A stretch of DNA of 64,000 bases, taken from Micrococcaceae bacterium Sec5.1 (GTDB lineage: Bacteria; Actinomycetota; Actinomycetes; Actinomycetales; Micrococcaceae). The stretch is from NCBI GenBank assembly GCA_039636795.1, contig CP143430.1, positions 3,658,001 to 3,722,000 of the forward strand, given 5' to 3'. This document shows, in pieces, positions 47,101 through 55,032 of this stretch; within the stretch, counting starts at the first letter, position 1; each line of letters starts with the position of its first letter. Under the pieces are notes generated by a model, which searched no databases, was not told the DNA's origin, and saw only the letters and a program-made list of their open reading frames with translations. Position numbers and translations under genes: made by a program.

Positions 47101-48172
47101 ACTACAAGAAAAGCTGGCCCCTGCCACGCGACGGGCAATCGCCGAATCGCTCGGTGCAACACCCGCGACGACGGCCCCCGGCAAGAGCGGCACAAGAACC
47201 GGAGCCCCCGGGACCTCAAACGGCAAGACCGCAGGTTCCGCGGCAGGGAGCGTCAGCAGCCCTGACGTTCGCGCCAGTGCCGACCCAGCCCAAGGTGCCG
47301 TGGCCGAACGTACTGGTATCAACGAATGGGATTTCGGGACCGTGCAACGCCAAGTCACCCGAACGGTCAGGGGCCACGCAGTGACTGGCTACCCGGCGAT
47401 TGTGGATGAGGGTACCTCTGTGGCCCTGCGCGTGTTCCAAAGCCAGCAGGAGCAGGAAGCGGCCATGCGTGGTGGCGTAATCCGACTCCTGGCACTTCGG
47501 ATTCCCTCACCGGACCGGTACGTGCTGGAGCATCTCAGCAACACCGAAAAACTGACGTTCAGCCAAAACCCGCACGGCTCGGTCAGCGCCCTGATCGCAG
47601 ACTGCGCCCTCGCCGCCATCGACAAACTGACCCCGGAGGCACTGCCTTGGGATAAGGAAGCCTTCGATGCGTTGCATGAAGTAGTCCGTGCTGAGCTGAT
47701 CGATACCGTATTTACAGTGACGGCCGTCGTCGAACGCATCCTGGCGAGCACCCGCCGGATCCAGAAGCAGCTGAAGTCCAGTGCCAGCCTGCCACTCATC
47801 AGCGCCCTCAATGACATGAAAAGCCAACTGGAGCAGTTGGTCTTTCCGGGCTTTGTGGCACAGACGGGCTACGCGCAGCTGAGCCAGCTTCCACGGTACT
47901 TGCAGGCGATAGAGAAGCGGCTGGAGAAGCTTCCGGGCAACGTTCAGCGCGACGGATTGAATATGGCCATCGTTCAGGCGCTCGAGGATGACTACGATGA
48001 CGCCGTGTCAGCCCTGCTCCCCGGACGCCGGGCAGGTGCGGAATTAACCCGGGTGCGCTGGATGATCGAGGAACTGCGTGTAAGCCTCTTCGCCGTCGAG
48101 TTGGGCACGGCCTACTCTGTTTCCGAGAAGCGCATCCGAACAGTGCTGAACCAGGCCCTGGCGCCGGCCTGA
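44177..48172 (+). CDS. hrpA: ATP-dependent RNA helicase HrpA
   Basis: 1331 residues. A DEAH-box helicase: P-loop GETGSGKTTQIP, TQPRRLAARTVAERIA, DEAH in IIIDEAHERSLNIDF, SAT in ITSATIDPERF, and QRSGRCGRVSEG. The helicase core is followed by the winged-helix/ratchet regions and the long DUF3418-type C-terminus of full-length HrpA. HrpA unwinds RNA and, in E. coli, rescues stalled or collided ribosomes. The frame extends upstream to 44108, but MTLHISYPAELPV at 44177 is a good N-terminus and lies close to a TAGACT -10. A low-complexity Ala/Gly/Thr/Ser stretch sits near residues 995-1035. Confidence 0.95.
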   Translation: MTLHISYPAELPVSERREDLMAAIAANQVTIIAGETGSGKTTQIPKMCLELGLGDKGLIGHTQPRRLAARTVAERIASELDVEIGQEVGFQVRFTGEVSASTKIKLMTDGILLAEIQRDKLLRKYSTIIIDEAHERSLNIDFILGYLKRVLPQRPDLKIIITSATIDPERFAKHFGTEESPAPIIEVSGRTYPVEIRYRPLSQPAGSDEDGSDDELEEDRDPLDAVCDAVDELAKEAPGDILVFFSGEREIRDAAEAINGRIQTNRRLAGTEVLPLFARLSLQEQHRVFNPGGKRRIILATNVAETSLTVPGIKYVIDTGTARISRYSHRTKVQRLPIERVSQASANQRSGRCGRVSEGIAIRLYSEEDFESRPQFTDPEILRTNLAAVILQMTAMGVARGPKDVENFPFVEPPDSRAINDGVTLLRELGALSPATSSTPASKDPRDNRRSGGGLTAVGEKLAQLPVDPRLGRMIVEAGKRGCVREVMILAAALTIQDPRERPTDKQQLASEKHARFRDENSDFTGFLNLWNYIQEKQRELSSTQFRRLCRNEFINYLRVREWQDLFTQLRQLAKPLGITLDNKREADPVGNHEGIHISLLSGLLSHVGLLDERKREYAGARGSRFAIFPGSALFKKSPAFVMAAELVETSRLWARVAAKFDPLWVEQVAPDLVKRSYSEPHWSSRQGAVMAHEKVTLYGVPIIPNRRVNYGRIDPELSRELFIRHALVEGEWKTHHKFFHRNRALLQEIEELETRMRRRDILVDDQTLFEFYDARVGTDVVSERHFDKWWKDARQTDPTLLDFDQSLLMSGDAEALDDSAYPKTWLHKGFELPLSYEFHPVAPGSAPNPSDGVTAEVPVLFLNQLDDAPFRWQIPGQRVDLVTALIKSLPKQVRKNFVPAPDVARQATEALERDFDPAVDELESSLELVLRRLRGHVIPPGSWNWEAVPPHLRVSFKVVDSNGKVLDEGKDLAQLQEKLAPATRRAIAESLGATPATTAPGKSGTRTGAPGTSNGKTAGSAAGSVSSPDVRASADPAQGAVAERTGINEWDFGTVQRQVTRTVRGHAVTGYPAIVDEGTSVALRVFQSQQEQEAAMRGGVIRLLALRIPSPDRYVLEHLSNTEKLTFSQNPHGSVSALIADCALAAIDKLTPEALPWDKEAFDALHEVVRAELIDTVFTVTAVVERILASTRRIQKQLKSSASLPLISALNDMKSQLEQLVFPGFVAQTGYAQLSQLPRYLQAIEKRLEKLPGNVQRDGLNMAIVQALEDDYDDAVSALLPGRRAGAELTRVRWMIEELRVSLFAVELGTAYSVSEKRIRTVLNQALAPA

Positions 48173-48175
48173 CAG

Positions 48176-48604
48176 CTAGTCCTCAGGTACTAACTCTGCG
48201 TGACCGGCAGCCCGCAAGGCCGCGCGGAGCTTCACGGCCGTGGCATCCAAGATGGCAGGATCCGGGTTATGGTCCACGTTGTGCACTTCAAAATCCGCCA
48301 TCGAATAGGCGGGCCAGATGTGCACGTGCAGGTGGTCCACCTCGAAGCCTTCCATCAGGACACCCACGCGCTTGGCGCTGAAAAGCTCTTCCTGGACCTT
48401 GCCGATGCTCTGGGCAACGTCCATGACCTTGGCCAAAAGCTCCGGGCTGGCGTGCGTCCAGGAATCCACTTCCTCACGGGGCACCACCAGTGTGTGGCCT
48501 GGCGTGATCGGAGCGATTGTCAGGAAGGCCACAACGTCCTCGTCCTTCCACACGAAACGGCCCGGGATTTCCCCGTTGATGATTTTGGTGAACAGCGTGC
48601 TCAT
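48176..48604 (-). CDS. HIT family protein
   Basis: 142 residues. The histidine triad is HLHVHIWPAY (near 105-112), used for nucleotide phosphoramidate or dinucleotide hydrolysis. The N-terminal CDS-like segment TLFTKIINGEIPGRFVWKD and TPGHTLVVPREEVDSW are typical of the HinT/Fhit branch. The ATG overlaps the stop of the alcohol dehydrogenase gene, so it is co-translated with it. Convergent with hrpA: only 3 nt separate the stops. Confidence 0.92.
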   Translation of the reverse strand: MSTLFTKIINGEIPGRFVWKDEDVVAFLTIAPITPGHTLVVPREEVDSWTHASPELLAKVMDVAQSIGKVQEELFSAKRVGVLMEGFEVDHLHVHIWPAYSMADFEVHNVDHNPDPAILDATAVKLRAALRAAGHAELVPED

Positions 48605-49797
48605 GCATCTGCCCTTTCTGAGGGTTCCTGAAGTGTTGCGGTGTCCAGCACGAATCGGTACTTTACGTCCCCGGCCACCATACGGTCATAGGCTTCGTTG
48701 AGTTGTTCGGCCCCTACGATCTCAATGTCGCTGGCAACCCCATGCGCGGCGCAGAAATCAAGCATTTCCTGGGTTTCCTCGATCCCACCAATCAGCGAAC
48801 CTGCATAGGCCAGGCGACGGCGTATGAGCAACCCCGGGCTGACAGGCGGCATGTCTTCGGCAGGGAGCCCAAGCTGGAAAAGGGCCCCATCAAGCCGCAG
48901 CGTGCGGAAGTAGGGGTTGAGGTCATGCGGGGCTGCAACGGTGTCAATGATGACATCGATACTGCGGTTCGCAGCCGCCATTGCCTCGGCGTCCCTGGAC
49001 AGCACCACCTGGTCCGCCCCCAGTTCCCGTGCGGCGTCGAACTTCGCTTCAGAAGTGGTGAACACCGTGACCTCCGCGCCCATGGCTTTGGCGATCTTGA
49101 CGGCCATGTGGCCTAACCCGCCCAGCCCCACTACTCCCACCGAATCTCCCTCTTCGACGTCGAAATACCTCAACGGCGAATACGTGGTGATCCCGGCGCA
49201 TAACAGTGGGGCGGCTGCTGCGGCGTCCAGGGCTTCAGGGATACGCAGCACGAAGCGCCGGTCAACCACCACCGACGTCGAATATCCGCCCTGGGTTATT
49301 GCGTCGCCATTGCGCGGGTCCGCAACTCCGTACGTGCCAACGTTTCCCCGCTCGCAGTACTGCTCCAGTCCGTCCAGGCAGCTCCCGCATTCCCGGCAGG
49401 AATCCACCAGGCAGCCAACACCAACGCGGTCACCCGGAGCGAAATTCTGCACAGCAGCACCCACCCGCGTTACCCGGCCGACGATCTCATGGCCCGGAAC
49501 CAGCGGATAGGGTGGCAAACGCCATTCGCCACGTGTCGCATGAACATCGGAGTGGCACAGACCGCAAAACTCGATCGCGATCTCTACATCGTCTTCCTTG
49601 GGCGCGCGGCGCGCCACAGTCAGCGGTACCAACCCGCTGTCCGGGGACGTGGCGCCAAACGCCGCCGCGAGTGTGGAACCTGCCGGTTCAGATGACTGCG
49701 CAGGAACAGGCTTCGCTGTGTCCATGGGGATTGGCTTCGCTGTGTCTTTGGGAATTGGCTTCGCTAGCGGCGGGGGCACGGGACGTCCAGGGGTCAT
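48601..49797 (-). CDS. NAD(P)-dependent alcohol dehydrogenase, zinc type (YahK/cinnamyl-alcohol-dehydrogenase-like)
   Basis: 398 residues. Catalytic zinc site: Cys in FCGLCHSDVHATRGEW, His-Glu in VPGHEIVGRV; structural zinc: CRECGSCLDGLEQYC. The NAD(P) fold has VGVVGLGGLGHMAVKIAKAMGA. The first 40 residues are a Pro/Lys/Thr-rich repeat (KPIPKDTAKPIPMDTAKPVP) that is not part of the family; the true start might lie further in, but no better ATG/GTG is placed. Overlaps HIT and rhodanese genes by 4 nt at both ends, so the three form one unit. The alcohol or aldehyde substrate is unknown. Confidence 0.9.
   Translation of the reverse strand: MTPGRPVPPPLAKPIPKDTAKPIPMDTAKPVPAQSSEPAGSTLAAAFGATSPDSGLVPLTVARRAPKEDDVEIAIEFCGLCHSDVHATRGEWRLPPYPLVPGHEIVGRVTRVGAAVQNFAPGDRVGVGCLVDSCRECGSCLDGLEQYCERGNVGTYGVADPRNGDAITQGGYSTSVVVDRRFVLRIPEALDAAAAAPLLCAGITTYSPLRYFDVEEGDSVGVVGLGGLGHMAVKIAKAMGAEVTVFTTSEAKFDAARELGADQVVLSRDAEAMAAANRSIDVIIDTVAAPHDLNPYFRTLRLDGALFQLGLPAEDMPPVSPGLLIRRRLAYAGSLIGGIEETQEMLDFCAAHGVASDIEIVGAEQLNEAYDRMVAGDVKYRFVLDTATLQEPSERADA
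49715..49769. repeat. Short tandem repeat in the 5' end of the alcohol dehydrogenase gene
   Basis: A roughly 24-bp unit containing ATTGGCTTCGCTGTGTC recurs two to three times and codes for the Lys-Pro-(Ile/Val)-Pro N-terminal repeat on the reverse strand. Confidence 0.6.
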
Positions 49798-50723
49798 GAT
49801 CCGACGCTACTCCCGGCAGCGGTGCTCGTGCCAGTTGCCCCGTGGGCGCCAGGAGCATCCCCAACGTTCCCTACATGTTCGTCCTCGAATGGTTCACTCC
49901 CAACGGCCACGGGATTCGTGTCATTGTTTGACCATTGCGAGAATGACCCAGGGAAGAGTGCCGCGGTGTATCCGGCAATTTCCAGGGCAGCAACCTGGTG
50001 CGCAGCCGTGACGCCGGATCCGCAGTAGACGGCAACGTTGCCCGGGCCATCCGCTCCCAATCCAGCAAAGCGCCTGCGCAGTTCCTCCGCCGAAAGGAAC
50101 CTGCCTTCCGCGGTGAGGTTTTCGGTGGTCGGTGCGCTGACAGCGCCCGGAATATGTCCGGCGCGGGGGTCAATCGGTTCGATTTCGCCCCTGTAACGTT
50201 CCCGGGCCCGCGCATCCAGCAGTACGCCCTGCTCATGCCACTGCGCAGCTTCCTCCTCATTGATCGTTGGCATTTTGCCGTCGGCCAAAGTGACATTCCC
50301 GACGGCGGGCGTCACCTCGCCTGCCTCCACAGGGTGACCTGCCGCACGCCAGGCGGCCAGTCCGCCGTCGAGCAGGTAGACGGTTTCCACGCCCGCATTC
50401 CTCAGCATCCACCAAGCGCGGGCCGCGGCCATACTGCCGCTGTTGTCATAAGCGACCACGGTGTCGCCGTCGTTGATCCCCCAGCGTCGCGCGGCAAGCT
50501 GGAAGCGTTCAACTGAGGGAAGGGGATGCCGGCCCAGGGCAGGCTGTGCGTGGTCCGCAAGTTCGCTGGGCAGGTCAACGAAAACCGCCCCTGGCAGGTG
50601 GCCTTCCATGTATTGGCTGTGCCCGTCCGTCCTGCCCAGGACCCAGCGCACGTCAAGGAGTACCGTGCGCTCCCCCACCGCGAGCCGCCGGTGTACTTCG
50701 GATGCGTCCATCAGAATGGTCAT
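49794..50723 (-). CDS. Thiosulfate/3-mercaptopyruvate sulfurtransferase (rhodanese)
   Basis: 309 residues: two rhodanese domains (about 8-130 and 150-280). The first is inactive (a HAWWMLR-type sequence in AAARAWWMLRNAGV), and the second carries the active Cys in AVYCGSGVTAAHQ. The CGSGVTA loop is the pattern of the mercaptopyruvate/thiosulfate class. A Gly/Thr/Ser/Ala-rich tail follows. Upstream on the other strand is a cysteine-synthase-fold enzyme, so the locus is probably concerned with cysteine-derived sulfur. AAGGAG precedes the ATG. It overlaps the alcohol dehydrogenase start by four bases. Confidence 0.92.
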   Translation of the reverse strand: MTILMDASEVHRRLAVGERTVLLDVRWVLGRTDGHSQYMEGHLPGAVFVDLPSELADHAQPALGRHPLPSVERFQLAARRWGINDGDTVVAYDNSGSMAAARAWWMLRNAGVETVYLLDGGLAAWRAAGHPVEAGEVTPAVGNVTLADGKMPTINEEEAAQWHEQGVLLDARARERYRGEIEPIDPRAGHIPGAVSAPTTENLTAEGRFLSAEELRRRFAGLGADGPGNVAVYCGSGVTAAHQVAALEIAGYTAALFPGSFSQWSNNDTNPVAVGSEPFEDEHVGNVGDAPGAHGATGTSTAAGSSVGS

Positions 50724-50808
50724 CTGCTCTCCTTCAGGTAAACCTGTGCGGGCGCTCTGCTACCCATGCCGGTCTTCCAGCCTAGTCTTGCGTTCCACAC
50801 CCCGCCGG

Positions 50809-50814
50809 TAGGCT
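50809..50814 (+). promoter_or_regulatory. -10 element of leaderless promoter for the CBS-fold gene
   Basis: TAGGCT lies 6 nt before the GTG at 50821. A second TAGGCT on the reverse strand near 50779-50784 probably serves the divergent rhodanese gene. Confidence 0.55.
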
Positions 50815-50820
50815 TGTCCG

Positions 50821-51903
50821 GTGAGCAATTCGTGCATTCAGGACAGGGTTTGGGCCAGCGAGGCCATCCGCAAGATCGAAGCTGAGAACAATCGTTCGGC
50901 AGATACGCACCTCTACGCCGTCCCCCTGCCCGAGCATTGGGGCGTCCAGCTCTATCTCAAGGATGAGTCGACGCACCGATCAGGCAGCCTCAAACATCGC
51001 CTGGCCCGTTCCCTGTTCCTGTACGGCCTGGTCAACGGCTGGATCACGGAGGGAACCACTATTGTCGAAGCCTCCAGTGGCAGCACCGCGGTCTCCGAAG
51101 CATACTTCGCCCGGCTCATTGGTTTGCCGTTCATCGCTGTCATGACCAAGACCACCAGCCCGGAAAAGATCGCCCTCATCGAGGAATTCGGGGGCGCCTG
51201 CCTTTTGGTGGACCACGCTTCAGAGGTATACGCCGTGGCGGAGGAGACAGCGAAAACCTCCGGGGGCCACTACATGGACCAGTTCACCTTCGCCGAGCGC
51301 GCCACGGATTGGAGGGGCAACAACAACATCGCTGAATCAATCTTCCAGCAACTCTCCCTGGAAGAGCATCCTGTTCCCGAGTGGATCGTTGTGGGCGCAG
51401 GAACCGGCGGCACGAGCGCGACCATAGGTCGCTACCTGCGATACAACAGGCACAGCACCGGCCTCGCAGTGGTGGATCCGGAGAACTCTGCGTTCTACCC
51501 GGCATGGCGGGATGGCAACGCTGCCGCCGCCACGGGTTTGCCGTCCCGTATCGAAGGCATCGGCCGTCCCCGTGCGGAGCCGAGCTTCGTCCCGGCTGTC
51601 ATCGACCACATGATCCAAGTCCCGGACGCCGCCTCTGTGGCGGCCATGCGACACCTGCGTAAGCTCACGGGATTGCACGCGGGGCCCTCTACGGGCACCA
51701 ACCTTTGGGGCGTCTGGCAACTCGTGGCCAAGATGGTCTCGGAAGGGCGAAAGGGAAGCGTCGTCTCCCTCATGTGCGACGGCGGCGACCGCTACGTCGG
51801 CAGCTATAACGACGCGGATTGGCTGGCCAGCAAAGGACTGGATCCCGCGCCGTACGAAGCGGTCCTGGACCGCTTCCACGAAACCGGTGCGTGGACCGCT
51901 TAA
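50821..51903 (+). CDS. PLP-dependent cysteine synthase/CBS-fold enzyme (Cds1-like)
   Basis: 360 residues of PLP fold type II. The PLP lysine is in [13 protein letters not shown], the phosphate-binding loop is [11 protein letters not shown], and the glycine-rich [18 protein letters not shown] and [10 protein letters not shown] blocks follow. It resembles Mycobacterium tuberculosis Cds1 (Rv3684), a cysteine desulfhydrase that makes H2S, more than biosynthetic CysK, but I cannot exclude cystathionine or cysteine synthase activity. The divergent rhodanese supports a role in cysteine breakdown or sulfide handling. The start is GTG with a leaderless signature. Confidence 0.82.
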   Translation: MSNSCIQDRVWASEAIRKIEAENNRSADTHLYAVPLPEHWGVQLYLKDESTHRSGSLKHRLARSLFLYGLVNGWITEGTTIVEASSGSTAVSEAYFARLIGLPFIAVMTKTTSPEKIALIEEFGGACLLVDHASEVYAVAEETAKTSGGHYMDQFTFAERATDWRGNNNIAESIFQQLSLEEHPVPEWIVVGAGTGGTSATIGRYLRYNRHSTGLAVVDPENSAFYPAWRDGNAAAATGLPSRIEGIGRPRAEPSFVPAVIDHMIQVPDAASVAAMRHLRKLTGLHAGPSTGTNLWGVWQLVAKMVSEGRKGSVVSLMCDGGDRYVGSYNDADWLASKGLDPAPYEAVLDRFHETGAWTA

Positions 51904-52577
51904 ACCTCTACTGACTCACGGGGCGCGAGCCGCGTGTACGTAGTTCCGTATCGGGCACCGATGCGGGTGACGTGGCCTTCCACGATCCCCCGGCCCAACT
52001 CGTTAAGCAGGCCATCATGGACGGGGAACGCTTTGGGCGCGCGCACAGAGATGACAAAATCCACCACTTCCCCCACTTTGGACCATGGCGCATGGATGGG
52101 CACCAGCAGCGTCTGGACGTCGATACTGTCCGGAACCACGAATGAATCACCGGGGTGGAAGACGTTCCCATCCACAAGGTAGCCGATGTTGGACACCACA
52201 GGAATCTGGGCATGGATAATGGCATGCTGGCCGCCGAAGGTTCGCACCGGGAAACCCGCTGCCTCGAAATCGGACCCCGGTTCGACCGTATGGATGCGAT
52301 TGGCCAACGTTTCGGATTCAGCTGCGTCCACTCCTGCTCCATCGATGAGGGACTTTGCAACACCTGATGGCGCATAGACCTCAAGCGAAGAGTTGCTGCG
52401 CAGGGCCGCCAGCACGGCCGGCCGATCAATATGGTCGTTGTGCTCATGGGTTACAAGGACAGCATGCGCACCTGCCAACGCTTCTTCGGCCTCAGAGAAC
52501 GTGCCCGGATCGATGACCAGGACCCGCCCGTCTTTTTCCAGCCGGACACAGGCATGCGTGAACTTGGTGAGCTTCAT
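51900..52577 (-). CDS. MBL-fold metallo-hydrolase (UlaG-like)
   Basis: 225 residues. A compact metallo-beta-lactamase fold with the metal motif [14 protein letters not shown] (HxHxDH) and later His and Asp ligands ([23 protein letters not shown]). The N-terminal [24 protein letters not shown] strands match the UlaG/YcjX lactonase-type branch; substrates are unknown. Stop overlaps the stop of the CBS-fold gene by 4 nt (convergent), and it is divergent from zur. Leaderless ATG, 6 nt after TAGGCT. Confidence 0.88.
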   Translation of the reverse strand: MKLTKFTHACVRLEKDGRVLVIDPGTFSEAEEALAGAHAVLVTHEHNDHIDRPAVLAALRSNSSLEVYAPSGVAKSLIDGAGVDAAESETLANRIHTVEPGSDFEAAGFPVRTFGGQHAIIHAQIPVVSNIGYLVDGNVFHPGDSFVVPDSIDVQTLLVPIHAPWSKVGEVVDFVISVRAPKAFPVHDGLLNELGRGIVEGHVTRIGARYGTTYTRLAPRESVEV

Positions 52578-52583
52578 GGTGAC

Positions 52584-52589
52584 AGCCTA
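52584..52589 (-). promoter_or_regulatory. -10 element of leaderless promoter for the MBL-fold gene
   Basis: Reverse-strand TAGGCT ends 6 nt before the ATG at 52577. On the other strand, TAAAAT near 52627 may be the -10 of zur. Confidence 0.55.
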
Positions 52590-52671
52590 GGGGCGGCCAC
52601 TGACAGTTTCCAAGCCTCCCCTGCTGGTAAAATTGGGGTTTGCCAGCGTTTCCAGGGAAGTGAGTCTTTCA

Positions 52672-53139
52672 ATGCCACAAGGCACCAATTCCGCCACGAC
52701 CGGCCCAGCCTCGCCGGCCGTGACAGGCATCAAGGAGCAGCGCGTCACCAAGCAACGCCTGGCCGTCAGCGCCGCGCTGGATGAATTGGACGACTTCGTC
52801 AGCACCCAGGAACTGTACCGCCTTCTGCAGAACAAGGGCATCTCCGTATCCCTTGCCACTGCCTACCGCATCCTGCAGTCACTTGCCGATGATGGACTCA
52901 TTGATGTCCTCCGCAACGGGGAGGGCGAAGCCGTCTACCGACGCTGCACCGTCACCGGACACCACCACCATTTGCTTTGCCGGAACTGCGGCAAAGCTGT
53001 GGAAGTTGAAGCCCCGGCGGTTGAGACCTGGGCAGCCCGAACAGCCGCTGAGCATGGCTTCACCGAGGTGGCGCACACTGTGGAGATCTTTGGACTGTGT
53101 CCTGAATGCACAGCCAAAAAGGCCGCGGGAAAGCTCTAG
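52672..53139 (+). CDS. zur: Fur-family zinc uptake regulator
   Basis: 155 residues. The N-terminal winged helix (about 20-90) has RVTKQRLAVSAALDEL and SLATAYRILQSLADDG. The C-terminal dimer/metal domain has HHHHLLCRNCGKAVEVE and the second CxxC in FGLCPECTA, which together form the structural zinc site. It represses zinc uptake genes when zinc is plentiful; its neighbours are znuB, znuC and znuA. The ATG at 52672 follows a start-proximal GGGAAGTGAG region; the frame to 52633 would add 13 residues. Overlaps znuB stop-to-stop by 4 bp. Confidence 0.92.
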   Translation: MPQGTNSATTGPASPAVTGIKEQRVTKQRLAVSAALDELDDFVSTQELYRLLQNKGISVSLATAYRILQSLADDGLIDVLRNGEGEAVYRRCTVTGHHHHLLCRNCGKAVEVEAPAVETWAARTAAEHGFTEVAHTVEIFGLCPECTAKKAAGKL

Positions 53140-54026
53140 AGAGCGCCGGCTGGCTGCTCCCGTGATACGCGGCCGTTGAGGCCACGGTTGGCCCGCACCC
53201 GCCCGATTACGCGGCACACTACGTAAATAAGGAATGACAACGTGGTGACATAGGGGCTGATGGGTATGCGGCTGCCAAGGGCAAGCAGAATTCCACCCAC
53301 CGTGGCAGCGATCGCGAACACAACACTCAAAAGCACCACCAGGCGTGGTGAAGTGGTAACCCTGAGTGCGGCAGCGGCCGGCGTGATGAGCAGCGCCAAA
53401 ACCAGCAGTGCGCCCACGATCTGGATGGACAAAGCCACACTGACCCCCAGCAGCACCATGAAGCCTATCGCCAAGCCGCGAACGGGAACACCACGCGCTT
53501 CAGCCATTTCAGGGTCCACGCTGGCAAAACTGAGCGGGCGCCAGATCGCCACGAGGGCAATCATCACCAGGATCGCCGTTCCCGCGAGTGCCTGAAGCTG
53601 GACAGTATCCACGGAAACGATCTGGCCGGTGAGCAGTCCGAATTTGTTGGCGGCACGGCCCTCATACAGGGCAAGGAACAAGATGCCCAGGCCAAGCCCG
53701 AACGGCATGATGACGCCAATGATCGAGTTCTTGTCCCGGGCCCTCACACCCATGAATCCCAGCAGCACTGCCGCAGCCACTGAACCGATCAGCGAGCCGA
53801 AAATGATATCGGCACCGATCAGCAGCGCAAAAGCCGCACCTGCAAAGGACAGCTCAGAGATGCCATGGACGGCGAACGCCAGGTCCCGCTTCATCACGAA
53901 CGTGCCAACGAGTCCGCCAAGAAGTCCCAGGACAGCCCCGGCCCAAATGGAGTTTTGAACCAGCACCAGCAATTCGCCGTAGTTCTCAAAGTTGAAGATG
54001 GTCTGCAGGATTCCATTGAGGTCCAT
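53136..54026 (-). CDS. znuB: Zinc ABC transporter permease
   Basis: 296 residues, about eight membrane helices, ABC-3 (metal) permease family. The ISELSFAGAAFALLIG segment and the conserved PFGLGLGILFLALYEG and VALSIQIVGALLVLALLITPAAAA lines are family features. It lies directly after the ATPase gene (stop of znuC, start of znuB with no gap). The zinc assignment rests on the neighbouring zur and His-rich znuA. Confidence 0.92.
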   Translation of the reverse strand: MDLNGILQTIFNFENYGELLVLVQNSIWAGAVLGLLGGLVGTFVMKRDLAFAVHGISELSFAGAAFALLIGADIIFGSLIGSVAAAVLLGFMGVRARDKNSIIGVIMPFGLGLGILFLALYEGRAANKFGLLTGQIVSVDTVQLQALAGTAILVMIALVAIWRPLSFASVDPEMAEARGVPVRGLAIGFMVLLGVSVALSIQIVGALLVLALLITPAAAALRVTTSPRLVVLLSVVFAIAATVGGILLALGSRIPISPYVTTLSFLIYVVCRVIGRVRANRGLNGRVSREQPAGAL

Positions 54027-54860
54027 TTAGAACTCCTGCCCAGCTGCGGCGTGCGCGTCGTCATGGAAGTGCGTGGTCGCGTCCGGAAGCCCGACGACGA
54101 CGATCCTTCCGTTGGTGTGGATGACCTCCACATGGCTGTTGTACAGCTCGGACAAAACTTCAGTAGTCATGACTTCCTGTGGCGTCCCCACACGGAAATG
54201 GCCGCCGGCCAGGTAGAGCACGCGATCAACGTAGTCGATCACGGGATTGATTTCGTGCGTTACGAAAACGACGGCACTGTTCCGGGCATGGCATTGTTCG
54301 TTGATGAGTGAACTGACGCCCTGCTGATGATGCAGGTCCAAGGACAGCAACGGTTCATCACAAAGGAATACCTGAGGTTCCGTGGCCAGTGCTTGGGCCA
54401 CTCGAAGCCGTTGTTGCTCTCCACCAGACAACTGCCCCACAGGCACTTTCGCGTAGTCCGAGGCTCCCACCAGCTCCAGCAGTTCATCGATCCGCTGGTT
54501 TACCTTCCTTGAGGCCAGCCGCATACCCCACCGGTGGCCGTCAATGCCGAGCCCTACCAGGTCTCGTGCACGCAAAGGCGTATCCGGCGCGAAGGACTTT
54601 TGTTGGGGAATGTAACCGATCCGCTTGCTTCCCCGCTCCACCGGATGCCCACCCAAGGCAACCGTTCCTGACTTCAGTTCCTGAAGCCCCAGGAGGACTT
54701 TCAGGAAGCTGGTCTTGCCGCTGCCGTTGGGTCCGAGGACGGCAAAGAACTCCCCCGGATTTATGTCGAGATCAAGATCGCGCCAGAGTGTCCTCTTGCC
54801 GAACTGAAGGCTCGCTCCGCGGAGGCTCACTACGGGTGTCAAAAGTTGTCCTCGATTCAT
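54027..54860 (-). CDS. znuC: Zinc ABC transporter ATPase
   Basis: 277 residues. Walker A GPNGSGKTS, Q-loop, signature LSGGEQQRLRVAQALATEP and Walker B VFLCDEPLLSLD are complete. The protein energises import of zinc bound by ZnuA. The C-terminal about 20 residues (THFHDDAHAAAGQEF) contain several His/Asp that might sense metal. znuA, on the same strand upstream, is separated by 172 nt. Confidence 0.93.
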   Translation of the reverse strand: MNRGQLLTPVVSLRGASLQFGKRTLWRDLDLDINPGEFFAVLGPNGSGKTSFLKVLLGLQELKSGTVALGGHPVERGSKRIGYIPQQKSFAPDTPLRARDLVGLGIDGHRWGMRLASRKVNQRIDELLELVGASDYAKVPVGQLSGGEQQRLRVAQALATEPQVFLCDEPLLSLDLHHQQGVSSLINEQCHARNSAVVFVTHEINPVIDYVDRVLYLAGGHFRVGTPQEVMTTEVLSELYNSHVEVIHTNGRIVVVGLPDATTHFHDDAHAAAGQEF

Positions 54861-55032
54861 GCGTTGCCGGCGAACGCAACTAGTGGCGGCGCCTTACCTT
54901 TGGTGCCTGAGCTGGTACAGGAGTCCTTGCTGGTGCGGGATTCTGTGCTGGTGAGAGACAGAGGGCCCCGCAGCCATCCTGAATATCTTAGGACGCCGAC
55001 AGGGCCCCCACCGCAAGGGGAGGTGAGGAAAT
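54861..55032. other. znuA-znuC spacer
   Basis: 172 nt between znuA and znuC. On the reverse strand, TCCT and AGGA with GGGCCC on both sides could fold into an imperfect hairpin (near 54970-55015) that would reduce readthrough from znuA to znuC. A CTGGTG-type triplet repeat (GCTGGTGC...) is near 54910-54955. No gene is supported. Confidence 0.4.
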
